From Leptospira tipperaryensis (GTDB taxonomy: Bacteria; Spirochaetota; Leptospiria; Leptospirales; Leptospiraceae): a stretch of DNA of 64,000 nt. Location: NCBI RefSeq assembly GCF_001729245.1, contig NZ_CP015217.1, positions 870,001-934,000 of the forward strand, written 5' to 3'. The notes beneath the pieces are model-generated. The model was given only the letters and a program-made list of their open reading frames with translations. It made no database searches and was not told where the DNA came from. Both the position numbers and the translations under genes were made by a program. How positions within the stretch are numbered: the first letter of the stretch is position 1; each line of letters begins with the position of its first letter. This document shows positions 34,264 through 49,503 of this stretch, one piece after another.

Positions 34264-34499
34264 AGATTCTAACTGTTTTTACCCCTCAGGCAAAATCGAA
34301 AACGAGCGTTTGCTAACGTAGGTTTCCGAAATGGAAAGGGTAACTCTATATTATTCTTCAATCGTTCCGAAATCGTATCGGAGTTTTCGAATCACATTCG
34401 ATTCCTAAATGAGTGAATTGAAACCGTAGTTTCGATCCGCAAGTTGTAAGTTTGAAAAGAATTCTTCCAAGCTAACAAACAGAAGATTTTTTTATCAAC
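34264..34499. other. Non-coding gap upstream of Amt-MCP
   Basis: 236 bases. No sigma-54-type -24/-12 element like the one before the other amt is visible on the relevant strand. No gene seen. Confidence 0.45.
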
Positions 34500-34761
34500 G
34501 TGAATAACGAGGAATTTATTTCCCCTTCTAATTGGGAAAGAATTTGGAAGGATCTTACGATCAATGATTTATTCGGAGGACCGAAAATTTTTGTTAGGCG
34601 ATGTCGTACATACCGGAATTTTTACCAATCGATGCTGTATAACGTTTGTAAATCGGAAAACTTCAAAGCTCTTAATTATAAAGTGGGAACGAGGATGTGA
34701 GGAAGATCCGAAAGATAGAAATATTAATTATAAAGATGACTTAATGATGGCAAAAGAATTC

Positions 34762-36089
<1,328 letters not shown>

Positions 36090-36093
<4 letters not shown>

Positions 36094-36680
36094 GCTACTG
36101 AAACCTTTTCTCTCAGACGGGTGAGATCTTCTCTTAGTTTTTCCAGAGACCTGGAAAGTTTTCTATGACGATTGATCAAGTCTGAATATTCAGAAATTCT
36201 AAAGTTATTCCCGTTCTTCTTTGTGGTTTCCTCTTCCTGCGGACCTAAGGGAATATCCTTGAAAATTTCGGAAGAAGAATCGAATTCCATCGTGAGTTTT
36301 AGATATTCCGCGGAGCAAGAGGAATAGAATTCGGGAGAAAACTTCGACTTCGAGGATTCTAATTGTTTTTCGAGCCCGTCCTTTGCGGTTTTCAAAAACG
36401 AAAAAAGGGACTGATTGTCTTGGACGACTTCGTTTAACGATTCTTGGAGATGGACAACCGTTTTGTTTTTGGAATGAAGGATTCCCTTCTTCGCTTTAAA
36501 ATAAATCAAATAGATGAGTACGACTGAAATGATAAAAATGGAGGAAAAAAGAAAGAAAGTCCGTTTTCCATAGATCCATTCGAGGGTTTCCCACTGAAAC
36601 AGGTCCGGATCGTAGGCCGCGATTGCCAATCCAGAAAGAAAAAGGAGGAGAAGCGAGAAAAAAGCCGTTCGAAATGCCAT
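36090..36680 (-). CDS. Membrane protein with C-terminal coiled coil
   Basis: 196 residues. Two hydrophobic segments (about 5-22 and 44-62) are followed by a charged helical region rich in Lys, Glu and Ser, with a second helical stretch ending [13 protein letters not shown]. It could be a cell-envelope scaffold. It overlaps the amidase start by 4 bases (ATGA), so the two are produced together and may act together on peptidoglycan. No family is recognised. Confidence 0.7.
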
Positions 36681-36790
36681 TCGAATTCATGACAGATTTT
36701 TTGCCCGACTTTGTCAAGGAACCTTCTTGGCGAAAGAAAACCGTCTCACGAGTTTAAGATCGACTCCGTGTAAATCCGATACTCTTAGAG

Positions 36791-36952
36791 ATGAAAGGAT
36801 CTGCTCCTAAAACGGTTTCTCAGTCCAAAGTGGTAAACTTTGGACTTTATAAGATTAAAAAAACTCTCCGCGAAGAGGGTTTTGAAGTGGTGGAAAAACC
36901 GGATGGAAAGATCACGCTTGTAATCCGAGTCGGAAAAGAAAAACAAAGTTAA
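36791..36952 (+). CDS. Possible 53-residue small basic protein
   Basis: Reads MKGSAPKTVSQSKVVNFGLY and ends LVIRVGKEKQS. The reading frame has no rare codons and looks folded: a helix, then a strand, then a basic tail. It overlaps the convergent coiled-coil gene by 4 bases. The ribosome site is poor (AGAG close to the ATG). It has no recognised family. I give it a fair chance of being real because the composition is normal. Confidence 0.5.
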   Translation: MKGSAPKTVSQSKVVNFGLYKIKKTLREEGFEVVEKPDGKITLVIRVGKEKQS

Positions 36953-37497
36953 ACAAACTTTGCCAAGCTGAGTAAGAAACTTCCAACTCCTAACATTCCC
37001 ACTAAAATCCAACGAGTCTGAGTCGAGATCGTCTTGTGAATTTCCGTAATTTCCGATTTCATTTCCACTCGAAGTCCATTAAAATCGGATCGAAGTTCGT
37101 TCTGATTGTTTAACGTTTCTTCTCGAAATTTGTTCTGAAAATCCTGAATCGAAGAACGAAACAAATAAAATTCTCGGTTCGCATCCAGTTTAAACTGGCT
37201 CATTTCATCCCGAAGAAGATGAATTTCTTCTTTGGTTTGAACTCGCATGCCGCGAACGTCTTCGTGAAGTTCTTTTATCTCCTCTTTGATGGCGGAAGTT
37301 TCCTTTTGAAGTCTTCTTTCGAAGCCGTTGGAAGAAAGACCAAGAACTTCTTTTCGAAATTCATTCAGAGTTGTGTTTAGAAATTTACGGAACTGTAGAG
37401 ATCCATCCAGGCCGAGAATTTCTTCCAATTTGTTCGGAATATTATGTACCCAAATCATAGGATTAGAATGATCTTTGATCGGCGATTGCTCAAGCAT
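36949..37497 (-). CDS. Coiled-coil protein with C-terminal membrane helix (DUF1640-like)
   Basis: 182 residues. A long heptad region at about 60-150 rich in Glu, Lys and Arg with few Pro/Gly is followed by a single membrane helix near 160-180 (WILVGMLGVGSFLLSLAKF). This layout, coiled coil then C-terminal anchor, recalls DUF1640/CCDC90 proteins. It may tether a complex to the membrane. No enzymatic motif is visible. The start ATG has GAGG upstream. Confidence 0.75.
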   Translation of the reverse strand: MLEQSPIKDHSNPMIWVHNIPNKLEEILGLDGSLQFRKFLNTTLNEFRKEVLGLSSNGFERRLQKETSAIKEEIKELHEDVRGMRVQTKEEIHLLRDEMSQFKLDANREFYLFRSSIQDFQNKFREETLNNQNELRSDFNGLRVEMKSEITEIHKTISTQTRWILVGMLGVGSFLLSLAKFV

Positions 37498-37838
37498 TTT
37501 TTTTTACCTCTTAACCGGAACGGTTCCTGATCGTTTTGAGGGGAGGTGGGTGATTGAATTTTTTTCTCGGATTTTTAAAAAAATTAGAAAATTCTAAAAT
37601 AGTTTTTTTAGCAAAGGAATTATTTCCAAAGAAGAAAGGGCGCTATTGAAATAAGGAAGGGATTATTTTTCAAGCGAATCCGCTCTTTGCGAAGCTCAAG
37701 GTCCGCAAAGGAAAAATCTTTTTGAAGTTTTATCTGATTCTGCAGCGAAGAAAATATTGTAACGAATGAAATGGGCGAGAACCTTTTCGCAATTATATAA
37801 TAAAAGTATAATTTAACTAATTATTGTATAATTACAAA
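37498..37838. other. AT-rich non-coding gap
   Basis: 341 bases with very A/T-rich stretches. A 7-bp inverted repeat (CTTTGCG at 37685-37691, CGCAAAG at 37704-37710) has a 12-base loop. No gene or clear promoter is seen. Confidence 0.5.
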
Positions 37839-39147
<1,309 letters not shown>

Positions 39148-39556
39148 ATGTCAGCCAGACGTACTTCCCGCGAAATCGCCGTAATGGCACTTTACCAATT
39201 GGAACTCACCAAACCTCCGCTCAAGGACGTTTTGAAGTTCAAGTGGTATGATAAAAAAACAGAACAAGAAGAAAGGGATTTCGCCATTTCCATCGTAAAT
39301 GGGGTTGTGAAAAATCAGGAACAGATCGATACTCTGATAAAGAAGTATTCCAAGAACTGGGACTTTTCCAGGATCAGCGTCGTGAATAAAGCGATTCTTC
39401 GTTTGTCAGTGTATGCATTGTTGTACAGCTGGGAAGTTCCGAAGAACGTTACGATCGACGAAGCGGTGGAACTCACTAAAGAATTTGAAAGTGAAGAATC
39501 CGCGCGGTTTGTAAATGGAATCTTAGACGCAATTCTCAAAAACGAAATCAAATCCG

Positions 39557-39564
<8 letters not shown>
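39148..39564 (+). CDS. nusB: Transcription antitermination factor NusB
   Basis: 138 residues, all-helical. The N-terminus [15 protein letters not shown] and the later [10 protein letters not shown] and [14 protein letters not shown] are the NusB signature. With NusE/S10 it binds boxA RNA to help RNA polymerase through rRNA operons. It begins at the base after ribH's stop and its end overlaps the TPR gene by 8 bases, so the set is one operon. Confidence 0.95.
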
Positions 39565-41622
<2,058 letters not shown>

Positions 41623-41626
<4 letters not shown>

Positions 41627-42963
41627 GGCTCTACTTCACAAACGTCTTCCTTTTGATTCTACTCACCATTCCGATCGCAGCGGCAGAAACTCCTAAAGAC
41701 GAATTCAAAGAAAAGGTCCTGAGTTCCGGAAAAACTCAAGGAACCGCGATTTCGGAAATTCGATCACGAGGTCGATTGGATCTCGTAAAAGAATTACTTC
41801 CGATCTTTCAGAACGAATCCACTGACGAAAAAGTTCAACTCGCGATATTAAAGTTATTCGGGGAACTGGATGATCTGGACGGTCTCGCTCAAAACTGGGT
41901 CAATGTTTTAGATTCTACCTTTCAAAAGACGACTAACGTAATTCTTAAAAAAGAAATTCTCCTTTTGGCTGAAAAGAAAAAAGAGAAAAGATTGATCTAT
42001 TCGGTGATCGCGGCGTTTGCAGATCCTGAAACTGAAGTCAGGCTTTTGAGTTATAAACTCATGCAACTTTTAAGAGACGATCGAGCGCTTCCGATTTTGC
42101 TAGACATGTCTCTTTCCAAAGATCCGGTTCAGAGGTTGTACTTTTTAGAATCTTCTCTGATCATAAAAGACGAAAGAATTCAAAATCAGATTCATAAATT
42201 GGCGAACGACGAAAGCGCGGGTGTGAGAAAAAAATATCTTATCGCGATCAATCGACTCGGGATGACTGAAAAATTTTCTCAGTTTCAGAAATCTGCGACG
42301 AGCGATCCGGACGACGACGTCCGACTTGTAGCGCTTGAAATTCTAAAAAACAAAAGAAACCGTCAGAACATCTCTCTTTTTTACAAGGGTTTGAACGACG
42401 CCAATCCGGATATAAGAAGAGTTTCTTTGGAGGCGCTTCTCATCTTTCAAGACAAACAAGGAGCAAAGGCGATCTCCGAACAATTGACAAAAGAAGATAC
42501 TCTCTTTCTCAAAGCGCGGATGATCGATCTTTTACTCGATCTTGGAAACAACGGGGGAGGCCAGGGAATCCTCGCCGTTTTAACAAACGGAGAGGAAACC
42601 GAACTGAGAACCAAGGCAGCTTACGCGGTGGGAAAGTTAGGCGCGAATACAAGTTCTGCGGAACTCACGAAAATTCTTTCCGAAGAAAAAGAGAACATGG
42701 TCAAATGGCAACTGATTCATTCTTTGGGAGAACTCAAGGATAAGAATGCGGTGCCCGCGTTACTCGTCCTTGCAAGAAATCAGCGAGAAAAGTTGAACCT
42801 GAGATTGGAAGCCGTCGTAACGATACGAACGATCAACGATCCGGATAGCCTCCCTTCCTTATTTGAAGCCTATGTTTCGGAAACCGAAAAGTCTCTGCGT
42901 GTGGAATTAGAAAACGCAATGCGAGAGATCTTGAATTTAAAGTTTCCTCCGAGAATGCCTTAA
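41623..42963 (+). CDS. HEAT-repeat exported protein, probable CTG start
   Basis: 446 residues if it starts at the CTG at 41623. Starting there gives a full signal peptide, [22 protein letters not shown], and a strong GGAGGG sits 6 bases upstream. The alternative TTG at 41653 would leave a signal peptide too short to work. The mature part is made of HEAT-like helical pairs of about 30 residues (for example [18 protein letters not shown]), ending in a Lys/Pro tail. It probably is a periplasmic scaffold. It is the last gene of the ribH operon. Confidence 0.75.
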
Positions 42964-43415
42964 AACGTTTTCCTTGTCTTCCTTTCTCTCTCATTTTCAC
43001 TTCACCTCTTTCTAAACAATTTTTTTCAAAAAGAATTTATAAAATCTTTTTTTAGATTCTTGATACGGCGGTAAAAAACTGAACTTTATAAAAACGTTCG
43101 ATCCAAAAATTCTTTAAAATTTCAAACGACTTCTGACAAACAGCCGTCAAAAAAATGCACGCAGGCTCGGTTTCGAAAATTCCCGCGTGCGAGTTCATCG
43201 AGTTTGGGAGTCAAAGAACACAACACTTTCAAAAAGCGCTAATTGTTCGGCAAATATTTCATCGTAAAAAATTCTTCTAATCATACTCCAACTCCTCTGA
43301 AGTAACGTGAAACCGGAAACTTTTCGCTTACGAAGTCGCTGCGAGTTGATTGTAATCGCTTCCCGTAATTCGACATGAAAAGAATCATTATTTCAGAATA
43401 TTCAAAAACTATGAA
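42964..43415. other. Non-coding gap
   Basis: 452 bases. A small inverted repeat (GCACGC at 43157-43162 and GCGTGC at 43185-43190) is the only structure found. No gene or good terminator is visible. Confidence 0.5.
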
Positions 43416-44186
43416 TTATTCTAAACGTTTGTAGTAACCCAATGAGATATTGGCAAAAAGCCCTTGATCGTGAGCTTTGTGAAGACCCAGAAGTCCGTAT
43501 TGATTTTCGAAAGCCACTGGGTTCGGAGAATCCGTCCAGGCGTTGGGCCAAAATCGGATCGAAGGTTCTAACATGAGACCTTCACTTCCTCCGAGAGGAA
43601 AAAAGCGATAGTAGAGACCGAAGCCGACGGAACGTGTTCTATAATGGTGAGTAGATCCAGGCGCCACGTATTTGGCTCCATATAAGAATTCGGATTCGAT
43701 GGCCTTTTGCACCGTGAGATCCAAAAAATTATTGGTAGAAGAAAGAGGGGGAACCCAATTCTGAAAACCGTTTCCTTGAATTGGAAGATCGGATCGAATT
43801 CCCAGAGCCTCTGAAAGATAGAGTTCGTCCGGACTCGTATTGGAATGAACTCTGTAGTAGTGTTCTTTTACTTCCAGACGAATGTCGAAGTTGGGAGTAA
43901 AGAGATAGCCGATTCCAAAGCCGGTCGTATAAGGAAGATTGACTCTCAGGTCTTGTTTGCGTTCGCTTTCGTTTAAACCCGCTCCTCCCGCCGCGTCGAA
44001 ATTTAGGTTTGAACCGTGGGAATATTCAAATACAAGATTCTTTCCATAATAGGTTCCCGCGAGATTCCAACCTCCCAGGATCGGCTGCGAAAGCCCCCCT
44101 TGGAGAGACACACCTTCCGCACTCAAAGAAGAGAGATACGGTAAAAAAAAAATGAGAAGTAGGGTTCTGATTAAGATCCTTGACAT
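43416..44186 (-). CDS. Outer-membrane beta-barrel-type protein
   Basis: 256 residues. A signal peptide (to about residue 23, SLSAEG) precedes alternating hydrophobic/aromatic strands, such as GFGIGYLFTPNFDIRLEV and RSVGFGLYYRFFPLGG, ending in aromatic-rich SLGYYKRLE. This is the look of a small outer-membrane barrel. No porin family is recognised. It is divergent from an AraC regulator by 93 bases, so that regulator may control it. Confidence 0.7.
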   Translation of the reverse strand: MSRILIRTLLLIFFLPYLSSLSAEGVSLQGGLSQPILGGWNLAGTYYGKNLVFEYSHGSNLNFDAAGGAGLNESERKQDLRVNLPYTTGFGIGYLFTPNFDIRLEVKEHYYRVHSNTSPDELYLSEALGIRSDLPIQGNGFQNWVPPLSSTNNFLDLTVQKAIESEFLYGAKYVAPGSTHHYRTRSVGFGLYYRFFPLGGSEGLMLEPSIRFWPNAWTDSPNPVAFENQYGLLGLHKAHDQGLFANISLGYYKRLE

Positions 44187-44279
44187 AAAGGTTCCTCCGA
44201 ATGCAGATTACTTTACCTTAGAATCAAGGTCCGGTCGCCCCGCCCCATTGGGTGGAACCCGTTTTTTAAGGAGAAAAAG

Positions 44280-45365
44280 ATGAATCTGGATTTCGGATCC
44301 TTTGTCATCGTAGGAGGGTTGGTTCAATCGATTCTTCTATCCTTATTTTTCTTTCGTCTGAAACAAAAAGGAAGCGATAGTCGATATCTTGGTTGGGCCT
44401 TTCTTCATCTTTCCGTATTATTTTTAATCGGCTTGGGATTTCATACGGGTTGGGCTTTGGAGTTCCCTCATCTTTCGAGAGTGGGATTTCCGATGGGGGC
44501 GCTCGCGGCTCCACTCTTCGCGATCGCTCTACAAAAATATTTCGGATATCCGAAAGATAAAATCTGGACTCGCTTTTCTTTCTTTGTTCCGTTTCTTATT
44601 CTTTTGTATTCGATTCCTCATTATCTCTTAGGCCCTGAAGAAAAATTAAAATACATTTTGGAAGATAGAATCGCTCCTCACGCAGAATGTATTCGGATGA
44701 GTTTGGTTACCCTTCTTTCCAACATTCTAATCTTTGGAAGAATCTACGTTCGTCTCGGGGAACTTGGCAAAGAATTTCCAGCCTCGGTCTTTAGGGAAAT
44801 TTTTGTCTTTCGAAGATTTGTGATTCTTTGCATTGGACTTCTTTTGATTTCGTTTTTTCTCTTTCTCATCGATTCCAGGTTTCGAGCGGAAACCGTATCC
44901 AACGCCGCGCTTTCTTTTTGGGTGATAGGATTTGCCTGGTTTCGAGTCTACGCGGAAAGTTCCGAGACCGAGAGTTTGAGTCCGGAAGAAAGAGAAGAAT
45001 CCAAATACAAGAAATCATTGTTAAGCGAAGAGACGGTTCGGGGAATCGGAGAAAAAATTTTTAAAATTCTCAATTCTAAAGAATCCTATCTGGATCCTGA
45101 GTTTGATCTGGGAAGTTTAGCAAAGGAGATCGGCATTTCCACACACACCGTATCCCAAGTGATCGGAAGATACTTTCAAAAAAGTTTTCTGGAACTCTGC
45201 AGAGAATATCGAATTCGAAAGGCGCAGGAACTTTTAAAAAAAACGGATCACCCAGTTTTACGAGTGGGTTTAGACGCGGGCTTCAATTCGAAGACGAGTT
45301 TTTTACGGGCCTTCAAAGAAGAAGAAGGAATGACTCCGAGCGAATACAGAGAAAAGTTTCAATGA
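44280..45365 (+). CDS. AraC-family regulator with membrane N-terminus
   Basis: 361 residues. About seven hydrophobic helices occupy residues 5-230. The C-terminal 100 residues form the AraC DNA-binding domain: first helix-turn-helix near DLGSLAKEIGISTHTVSQVI and second near LRVGLDAGFNSKTSFLRAFK, ending in GMTPSEYREKF. A membrane-bound AraC regulator could sense envelope or lipid signals directly. A similar one is at 47.9 kb. It is divergent from the beta-barrel gene. Confidence 0.88.
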   Translation: MNLDFGSFVIVGGLVQSILLSLFFFRLKQKGSDSRYLGWAFLHLSVLFLIGLGFHTGWALEFPHLSRVGFPMGALAAPLFAIALQKYFGYPKDKIWTRFSFFVPFLILLYSIPHYLLGPEEKLKYILEDRIAPHAECIRMSLVTLLSNILIFGRIYVRLGELGKEFPASVFREIFVFRRFVILCIGLLLISFFLFLIDSRFRAETVSNAALSFWVIGFAWFRVYAESSETESLSPEEREESKYKKSLLSEETVRGIGEKIFKILNSKESYLDPEFDLGSLAKEIGISTHTVSQVIGRYFQKSFLELCREYRIRKAQELLKKTDHPVLRVGLDAGFNSKTSFLRAFKEEEGMTPSEYREKFQ

Positions 45366-45626
45366 TTTATTTTCGGCCAAACAATCTCCTCTGAAAAATT
45401 CCTAACAAAAGAGGACTTAAAACCCGTTTCCAAGTGAAAGGCGGAGATTTTTTTTATGAGCCGAATTCTTTCGAAGCTATTATTAATTTTATATTCAAAC
45501 TATAAAAAGAAAAGAATCATCTCGAGAGGTGAAAACTTTTGAAAAACATTCCTGATTTTGATTCCACATTTCTTGTTTCAAAAAAAGAATTTTCTTCTGA
45601 GAGTAAGTTTATTTTATCAGAAGCTT

Positions 45627-46082
45627 ATGTCAGAAATAACAAATCAAAATTCAACGGAACACTATCGAAAACTGGAGAACATGTATCACGGCGCTCCGGT
45701 CAATGTTTATTTTAAACCCTTGCTTACGATCGGAAAGGGCACGGCGGAACTCAAGATAGAAATCAGAGAAGATTTTTTTCACGCGGCCGGTGCCACACAC
45801 GGGGTCGTTTATTTCAAAGCGGCGGATGACGCGGCTTTTTTTGCGGCCAATTCTCTCGTAAAAGGAAACTTCGTTCTTACTTCGACATTTCACCTAACAC
45901 TGCTTAGACCGATTCAGTCCGGAGTCTTAACCGCGAAAGGATCCGTGATTCAAAACGCGACTCATCAGATCATCGCGGAATCGATTCTCGTCGACGAAAA
46001 GGGAAGAGAAATCGGAAGAGGAATCGGCAACTTTGCAAAGAGTACGATTCCCTTGACGCCCGAGATCGGATATAAACTGTAA
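45627..46082 (+). CDS. Hotdog-fold thioesterase-like protein
   Basis: 151 residues from the ATG at 45627; the frame is open further upstream to 45558 but without ribosome site. The hotdog core is seen in GATHGVVYFKAADDAAFFAANSL, where the His and Asp would be active-site residues, and in FHLTLLRPIQSGVLTAKGSV. It resembles PaaI/YiiD-type thioesterases acting on acyl-CoA. The substrate is unknown. It is a single gene. Confidence 0.78.
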   Translation: MSEITNQNSTEHYRKLENMYHGAPVNVYFKPLLTIGKGTAELKIEIREDFFHAAGATHGVVYFKAADDAAFFAANSLVKGNFVLTSTFHLTLLRPIQSGVLTAKGSVIQNATHQIIAESILVDEKGREIGRGIGNFAKSTIPLTPEIGYKL

Positions 46083-46160
46083 AAAGAATTTTATAGATTC
46101 CTTTTTCGGAAGTAGAAATGTATCGCAATTTTAAAACTTCCTATCGATTTGAAATCTTTT

Positions 46161-46180
46161 GCTTCGCTTCGCTTCGCTTC
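46161..46180. repeat. Four-copy GCTTC simple repeat
   Basis: GCTTC repeated four times directly after the stop of the DUF1566 lipoprotein on the other strand. Short pentamer arrays can slip in replication. Confidence 0.7.
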
Positions 46181-46189
46181 GGTTTGCTG

Positions 46190-47371
46190 TCAGTTCGCAA
46201 CACAACGGATGTCGATAATACTCTGTTTGTCTTGAGTAGCAACTCTACCATTGAGAAACCAGACTATCATTCCGCCGGATGGAAGGTTGGAATAAGTAGT
46301 CGAACTCCAATACAACCCAATTGTCGTATTGGGAAAGGAAGCGGAAATACTGGGGGAATTCGCAGAATAATCGACAATACTTTGAAGCTCGTTGACGCTC
46401 GGTAATCTCCAGTCGTTTCTTCCCGCGAAATTGATTCCATTCAACGCGCCGCAGGCTCCGATGGCGCCGTTTAGATCGTTGGTAACAGAAACACCGGCGC
46501 AGGTAGTAGGAGCTAGACCATTGGAACATTTTTGCCAGATGAGTCCCGTATTCTGATCCGTAATCGAACCGTTTCCGTTATCCACAAATGCAAAAGCAGG
46601 CGTTGTGTTTCCGGCCACACAACGAATATTCAAAGCCGTTGCTTTTGAAGTGGGGATAACTTTATTTCCTACGACGTCGCTAAAGCTGACGGTCCAAATA
46701 TTTGCGACGTTTCCTGAATCCGGGGAATTCGTCATATAATTGATCCCCGCAAACGTATTCGGAAACGAAGCTATATCGATTTGAGGAGCATTGGAATAAT
46801 GGAGAAGAGAAGCCAATTCTTTTACCGTGGGCAATCTCCAGTCGGTTCTACCGGCGTAACCATTTCCTCCGTTCTGGGTATTTAAGGCTCCACAGCTTCC
46901 CGCCGGCGCAGGGGCCGATGTTGCCGTCGTCCATGTAAGCTGGGTCGGTGCGCCCGTTGCACAAGTTGGCCCCGATTGACCTTCCGGACAACTTTTCCAA
47001 GTCAGTCCGTGAAATTGATCCAAGGTTGTATAATCGTTTGGATAGACGCAGTGTTGTGTGGGGACAGAGAAAGACCTTGCATTGGGAATATTATTAAAGG
47101 CTCCGTCCAATCCGGTTCCTAAACAGGCAACACCTGTTCCGACCGTATTCCAGCAGCTTGTCTGTCCCGTATCGACAATACCTCCCGGATTGAAGACGAA
47201 AGCCGGTCCAGGACAAACGATGGGACTTGGATTGGAACTTCCTCCGTTATTAGAAGAATTTAATTTTGATATGTATTGAAGCATCCCGTACGGCGGATCC
47301 GGTTTTTCCGGCGGACGTACACAAAAATATTGTGTGAAGGCGATCAGAACAAAAATCATAATTTGAAACAT
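46190..47371 (-). CDS. DUF1566 (Lcl C-terminal domain) lipoprotein
   Basis: 393 residues. A short signal ends in Cys17 (TQYFCVRP), a probable lipobox. Two copies of the DUF1566/Lcl C-terminal motif are clear: GRTDWRLPTVKELASLL and GRNDWRLPSVNELQSIV, each with aromatic and Cys residues nearby (about 12 Cys in all). Such domains are found in surface and secreted proteins and may bind ligands. Disulfides are likely. No neighbour gives a functional hint. Confidence 0.82.
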   Translation of the reverse strand: MFQIMIFVLIAFTQYFCVRPPEKPDPPYGMLQYISKLNSSNNGGSSNPSPIVCPGPAFVFNPGGIVDTGQTSCWNTVGTGVACLGTGLDGAFNNIPNARSFSVPTQHCVYPNDYTTLDQFHGLTWKSCPEGQSGPTCATGAPTQLTWTTATSAPAPAGSCGALNTQNGGNGYAGRTDWRLPTVKELASLLHYSNAPQIDIASFPNTFAGINYMTNSPDSGNVANIWTVSFSDVVGNKVIPTSKATALNIRCVAGNTTPAFAFVDNGNGSITDQNTGLIWQKCSNGLAPTTCAGVSVTNDLNGAIGACGALNGINFAGRNDWRLPSVNELQSIVDYSANSPSISASFPNTTIGLYWSSTTYSNLPSGGMIVWFLNGRVATQDKQSIIDIRCVAN

Positions 47372-47869
47372 AAAAAACCTCGATGCGGATGAACGATTCT
47401 GGATTCTTAAAAAGTTTTATAAGTTTTTTTTAAGAATTCTTTGAATATTCTCGAATGCTTATGAATTACATTCTTGTGAAGTCATATTTGCAGAATGAAG
47501 TGTTCAGGTTATATTATGAAATTCTGTTATGGAGAATGTGAAAAGGCCTTGGAGACGCGTTGTTTAGATTGCAAAGCAAAGTATAATTCTTACTTTTGAA
47601 TCTTTGGATAACAAAGGATGAGGAGTCTTCACTGGATTCTTTGCATTGAGAATGGAACGAGACACTTTTCTTTTTATCTAAGATTCTTTTTTTGAAAATC
47701 GGGAAGCAAAGAATGTTGTAAGGTTCGAAGAGGAAATTAAAACCGGTGAATTTTAGAAAACAAATCGATCTGAACCTTAGAAAAATTCAGATCGATTGTT
47801 GATTTCTTCCGTCCGGATCTTGGAAATGGGACAGGTTTCTTCTTAAAAACTAAATTTTACAAAACAAGC
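47372..47869. other. Non-coding gap with a Cys-rich short frame
   Basis: 498 bases, AT-rich. A 27-residue frame (47516-47599, plus strand) reads MKFCYGECEKALETRCLDCK and then AKYNSYF; its four Cys resemble a zinc knuckle but no ribosome site supports it. No gene is called. Confidence 0.45.
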
Positions 47870-49078
47870 TCAAACTTGAGCTTGTAATTCAAGATTCTGG
47901 ATCGGTCTTTCTATTTGAATCAGTCGCTGCCTCAGTTCTTTCGGAGATTTTTCTTCAAATTTTATGCAGGCCCTGCGAAAGGAAGAAGGAGAATTGAAAC
48001 CGCAGGCCAGGGCGATTTCTAAAAGATTCATATTCTGATTCATTACAATCATTTCCTTCGCGGTTTCCAATCGATGGTAATTGAGAAAATCGGAAAAACT
48101 CAATTTCTTATATTGATTCAAATAATAAGAAGCTTGGTGAACGGAAAGCCCTACGTAAGCCGAAAAATCCGGTAAACGAATTTCCTCGTCTAAGAATTCT
48201 CGATTTAAAACAAAACGATTGATTTTTGCGTCGATGATGTCAACGTCCAGACCTTCTATTAAATTTCTGGAATTCGTCGGATTGAGACTTTGTGCTTCTT
48301 GTTTTTCGAATTCGGAATCCGATTCTAATTTTAATCCGTTCGAAAGATCGCTGAGATGATTTTTTTTCCAGAAGTCCGGAAAATTGTATTCGAGTATAAA
48401 AAAGTAAATCACGAAAAAACCGGGTACGGCAACGGAGATAAGAATTAAATTCGATATTCCGGTCCAAAGGCCGATCGTATGGCTAATGATCGCTAGAGCG
48501 ACTGCGAAATTTTGGATCGGATAATTGTAATAGATTCGTTTCATACGATTCTTTCTGATATAGGAAAAAATCCAGACGCCAGAAACAATCTGTAGTAAAA
48601 ATATCAAAGTTTTTCCAAGATAAATGAGAGAATGCAAATTTTCCATGAAGGATGATAAAATCAAGATCGTAGGAAAACTGAAAAAAGCCCAAAGACTATA
48701 ACGAAGCGGATCCCGCAACCATCCGACTACGTTCATTACGTAGAATGTAGAGGAAAGGCTGGCGCAGATGGCAAATCCAAAAAAGTACGAATAAAAAATT
48801 CGATGTTCATTTTTGAGTAAGGTCCCGATCGGTAGGGTAATGTAGGAGAAAGCTCTTCCTTGACCTAAAATCCAGAAGAAGACGCTTAATAAAAAGATTC
48901 CTCGGACTAAATTCAATCGATCCAATTTTGCCTTATATATACCGGAAACCCCTGTCAAAAGACTAATTACAATACTAGCCGTGTAAAAATATTCTAAATA
49001 TTGATTTATCCCGTTGTCTAAGGAACTTAGATAATTTAGTAAATCCAAATCTGGAAAAAAACCCATCGCAATCACCAC
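47870..49078 (-). CDS. AraC-family regulator with membrane N-terminus
   Basis: 402 residues. About seven membrane helices in the first 230 residues lead to an AraC DNA-binding domain near the C-terminus (LLEIALACGFNSPSSFRRACIK with ending EKSPKELRQRLI). It resembles the regulator at 44.3 kb in layout. The linker is longer and acidic. It may sense a membrane or lipid cue. The minus-strand promoter side faces a long repeat-rich gap. Confidence 0.87.
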   Translation of the reverse strand: MVIAMGFFPDLDLLNYLSSLDNGINQYLEYFYTASIVISLLTGVSGIYKAKLDRLNLVRGIFLLSVFFWILGQGRAFSYITLPIGTLLKNEHRIFYSYFFGFAICASLSSTFYVMNVVGWLRDPLRYSLWAFFSFPTILILSSFMENLHSLIYLGKTLIFLLQIVSGVWIFSYIRKNRMKRIYYNYPIQNFAVALAIISHTIGLWTGISNLILISVAVPGFFVIYFFILEYNFPDFWKKNHLSDLSNGLKLESDSEFEKQEAQSLNPTNSRNLIEGLDVDIIDAKINRFVLNREFLDEEIRLPDFSAYVGLSVHQASYYLNQYKKLSFSDFLNYHRLETAKEMIVMNQNMNLLEIALACGFNSPSSFRRACIKFEEKSPKELRQRLIQIERPIQNLELQAQV

Positions 49079-49479
49079 TCCTGTTCTTTTCTTTCGCTTT
49101 CTTTTGCTCCTAAGAATACGGACGCAGAGAAAACGTTTTCTTCATCACTCTTTTTTAAAAAGAAAAAGACCCTTTTTAAAAATCAAAACCTACAAAGATC
49201 AAAATTCATTCTTCTTATTTTTATTTTAGAATGGAATCCTAAGATCTTAGATTTCTTTGATAAACTTACAAGTAATCCGAGGAAAAATCCTTTCAGTATA
49301 TAAACTGAAGAACGATTCTGAATCACGTTATTCTTCTCTTTCTGTGAATGTCTTTCGCATATGAGATTTTAGAGTCACAAATTGTTAAGCGAAGTGAAGT
49401 CCGTTGCAAAGAAGTCCAGAAATCGATGTATTTATGTCAAAGATAAGAAGAAGTTGAATTCAATTCTTATGAGATCCGT

Positions 49480-49503
49480 AAAAAGTATGAGTTCCTACTT
49501 TTT
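49480..49503. repeat. Dispersed GTAGGAACTC-type repeat copy
   Basis: AAAAAGTATGAGTTCCTACT and a T-run. It is the reverse complement of the copy at 3365-3388 across its core 22 bases. Confidence 0.75.

Noticed and set aside
47516..47599. 27-residue Cys-rich zinc peptide
   Set aside because: No ribosome site, very short, no conservation information.
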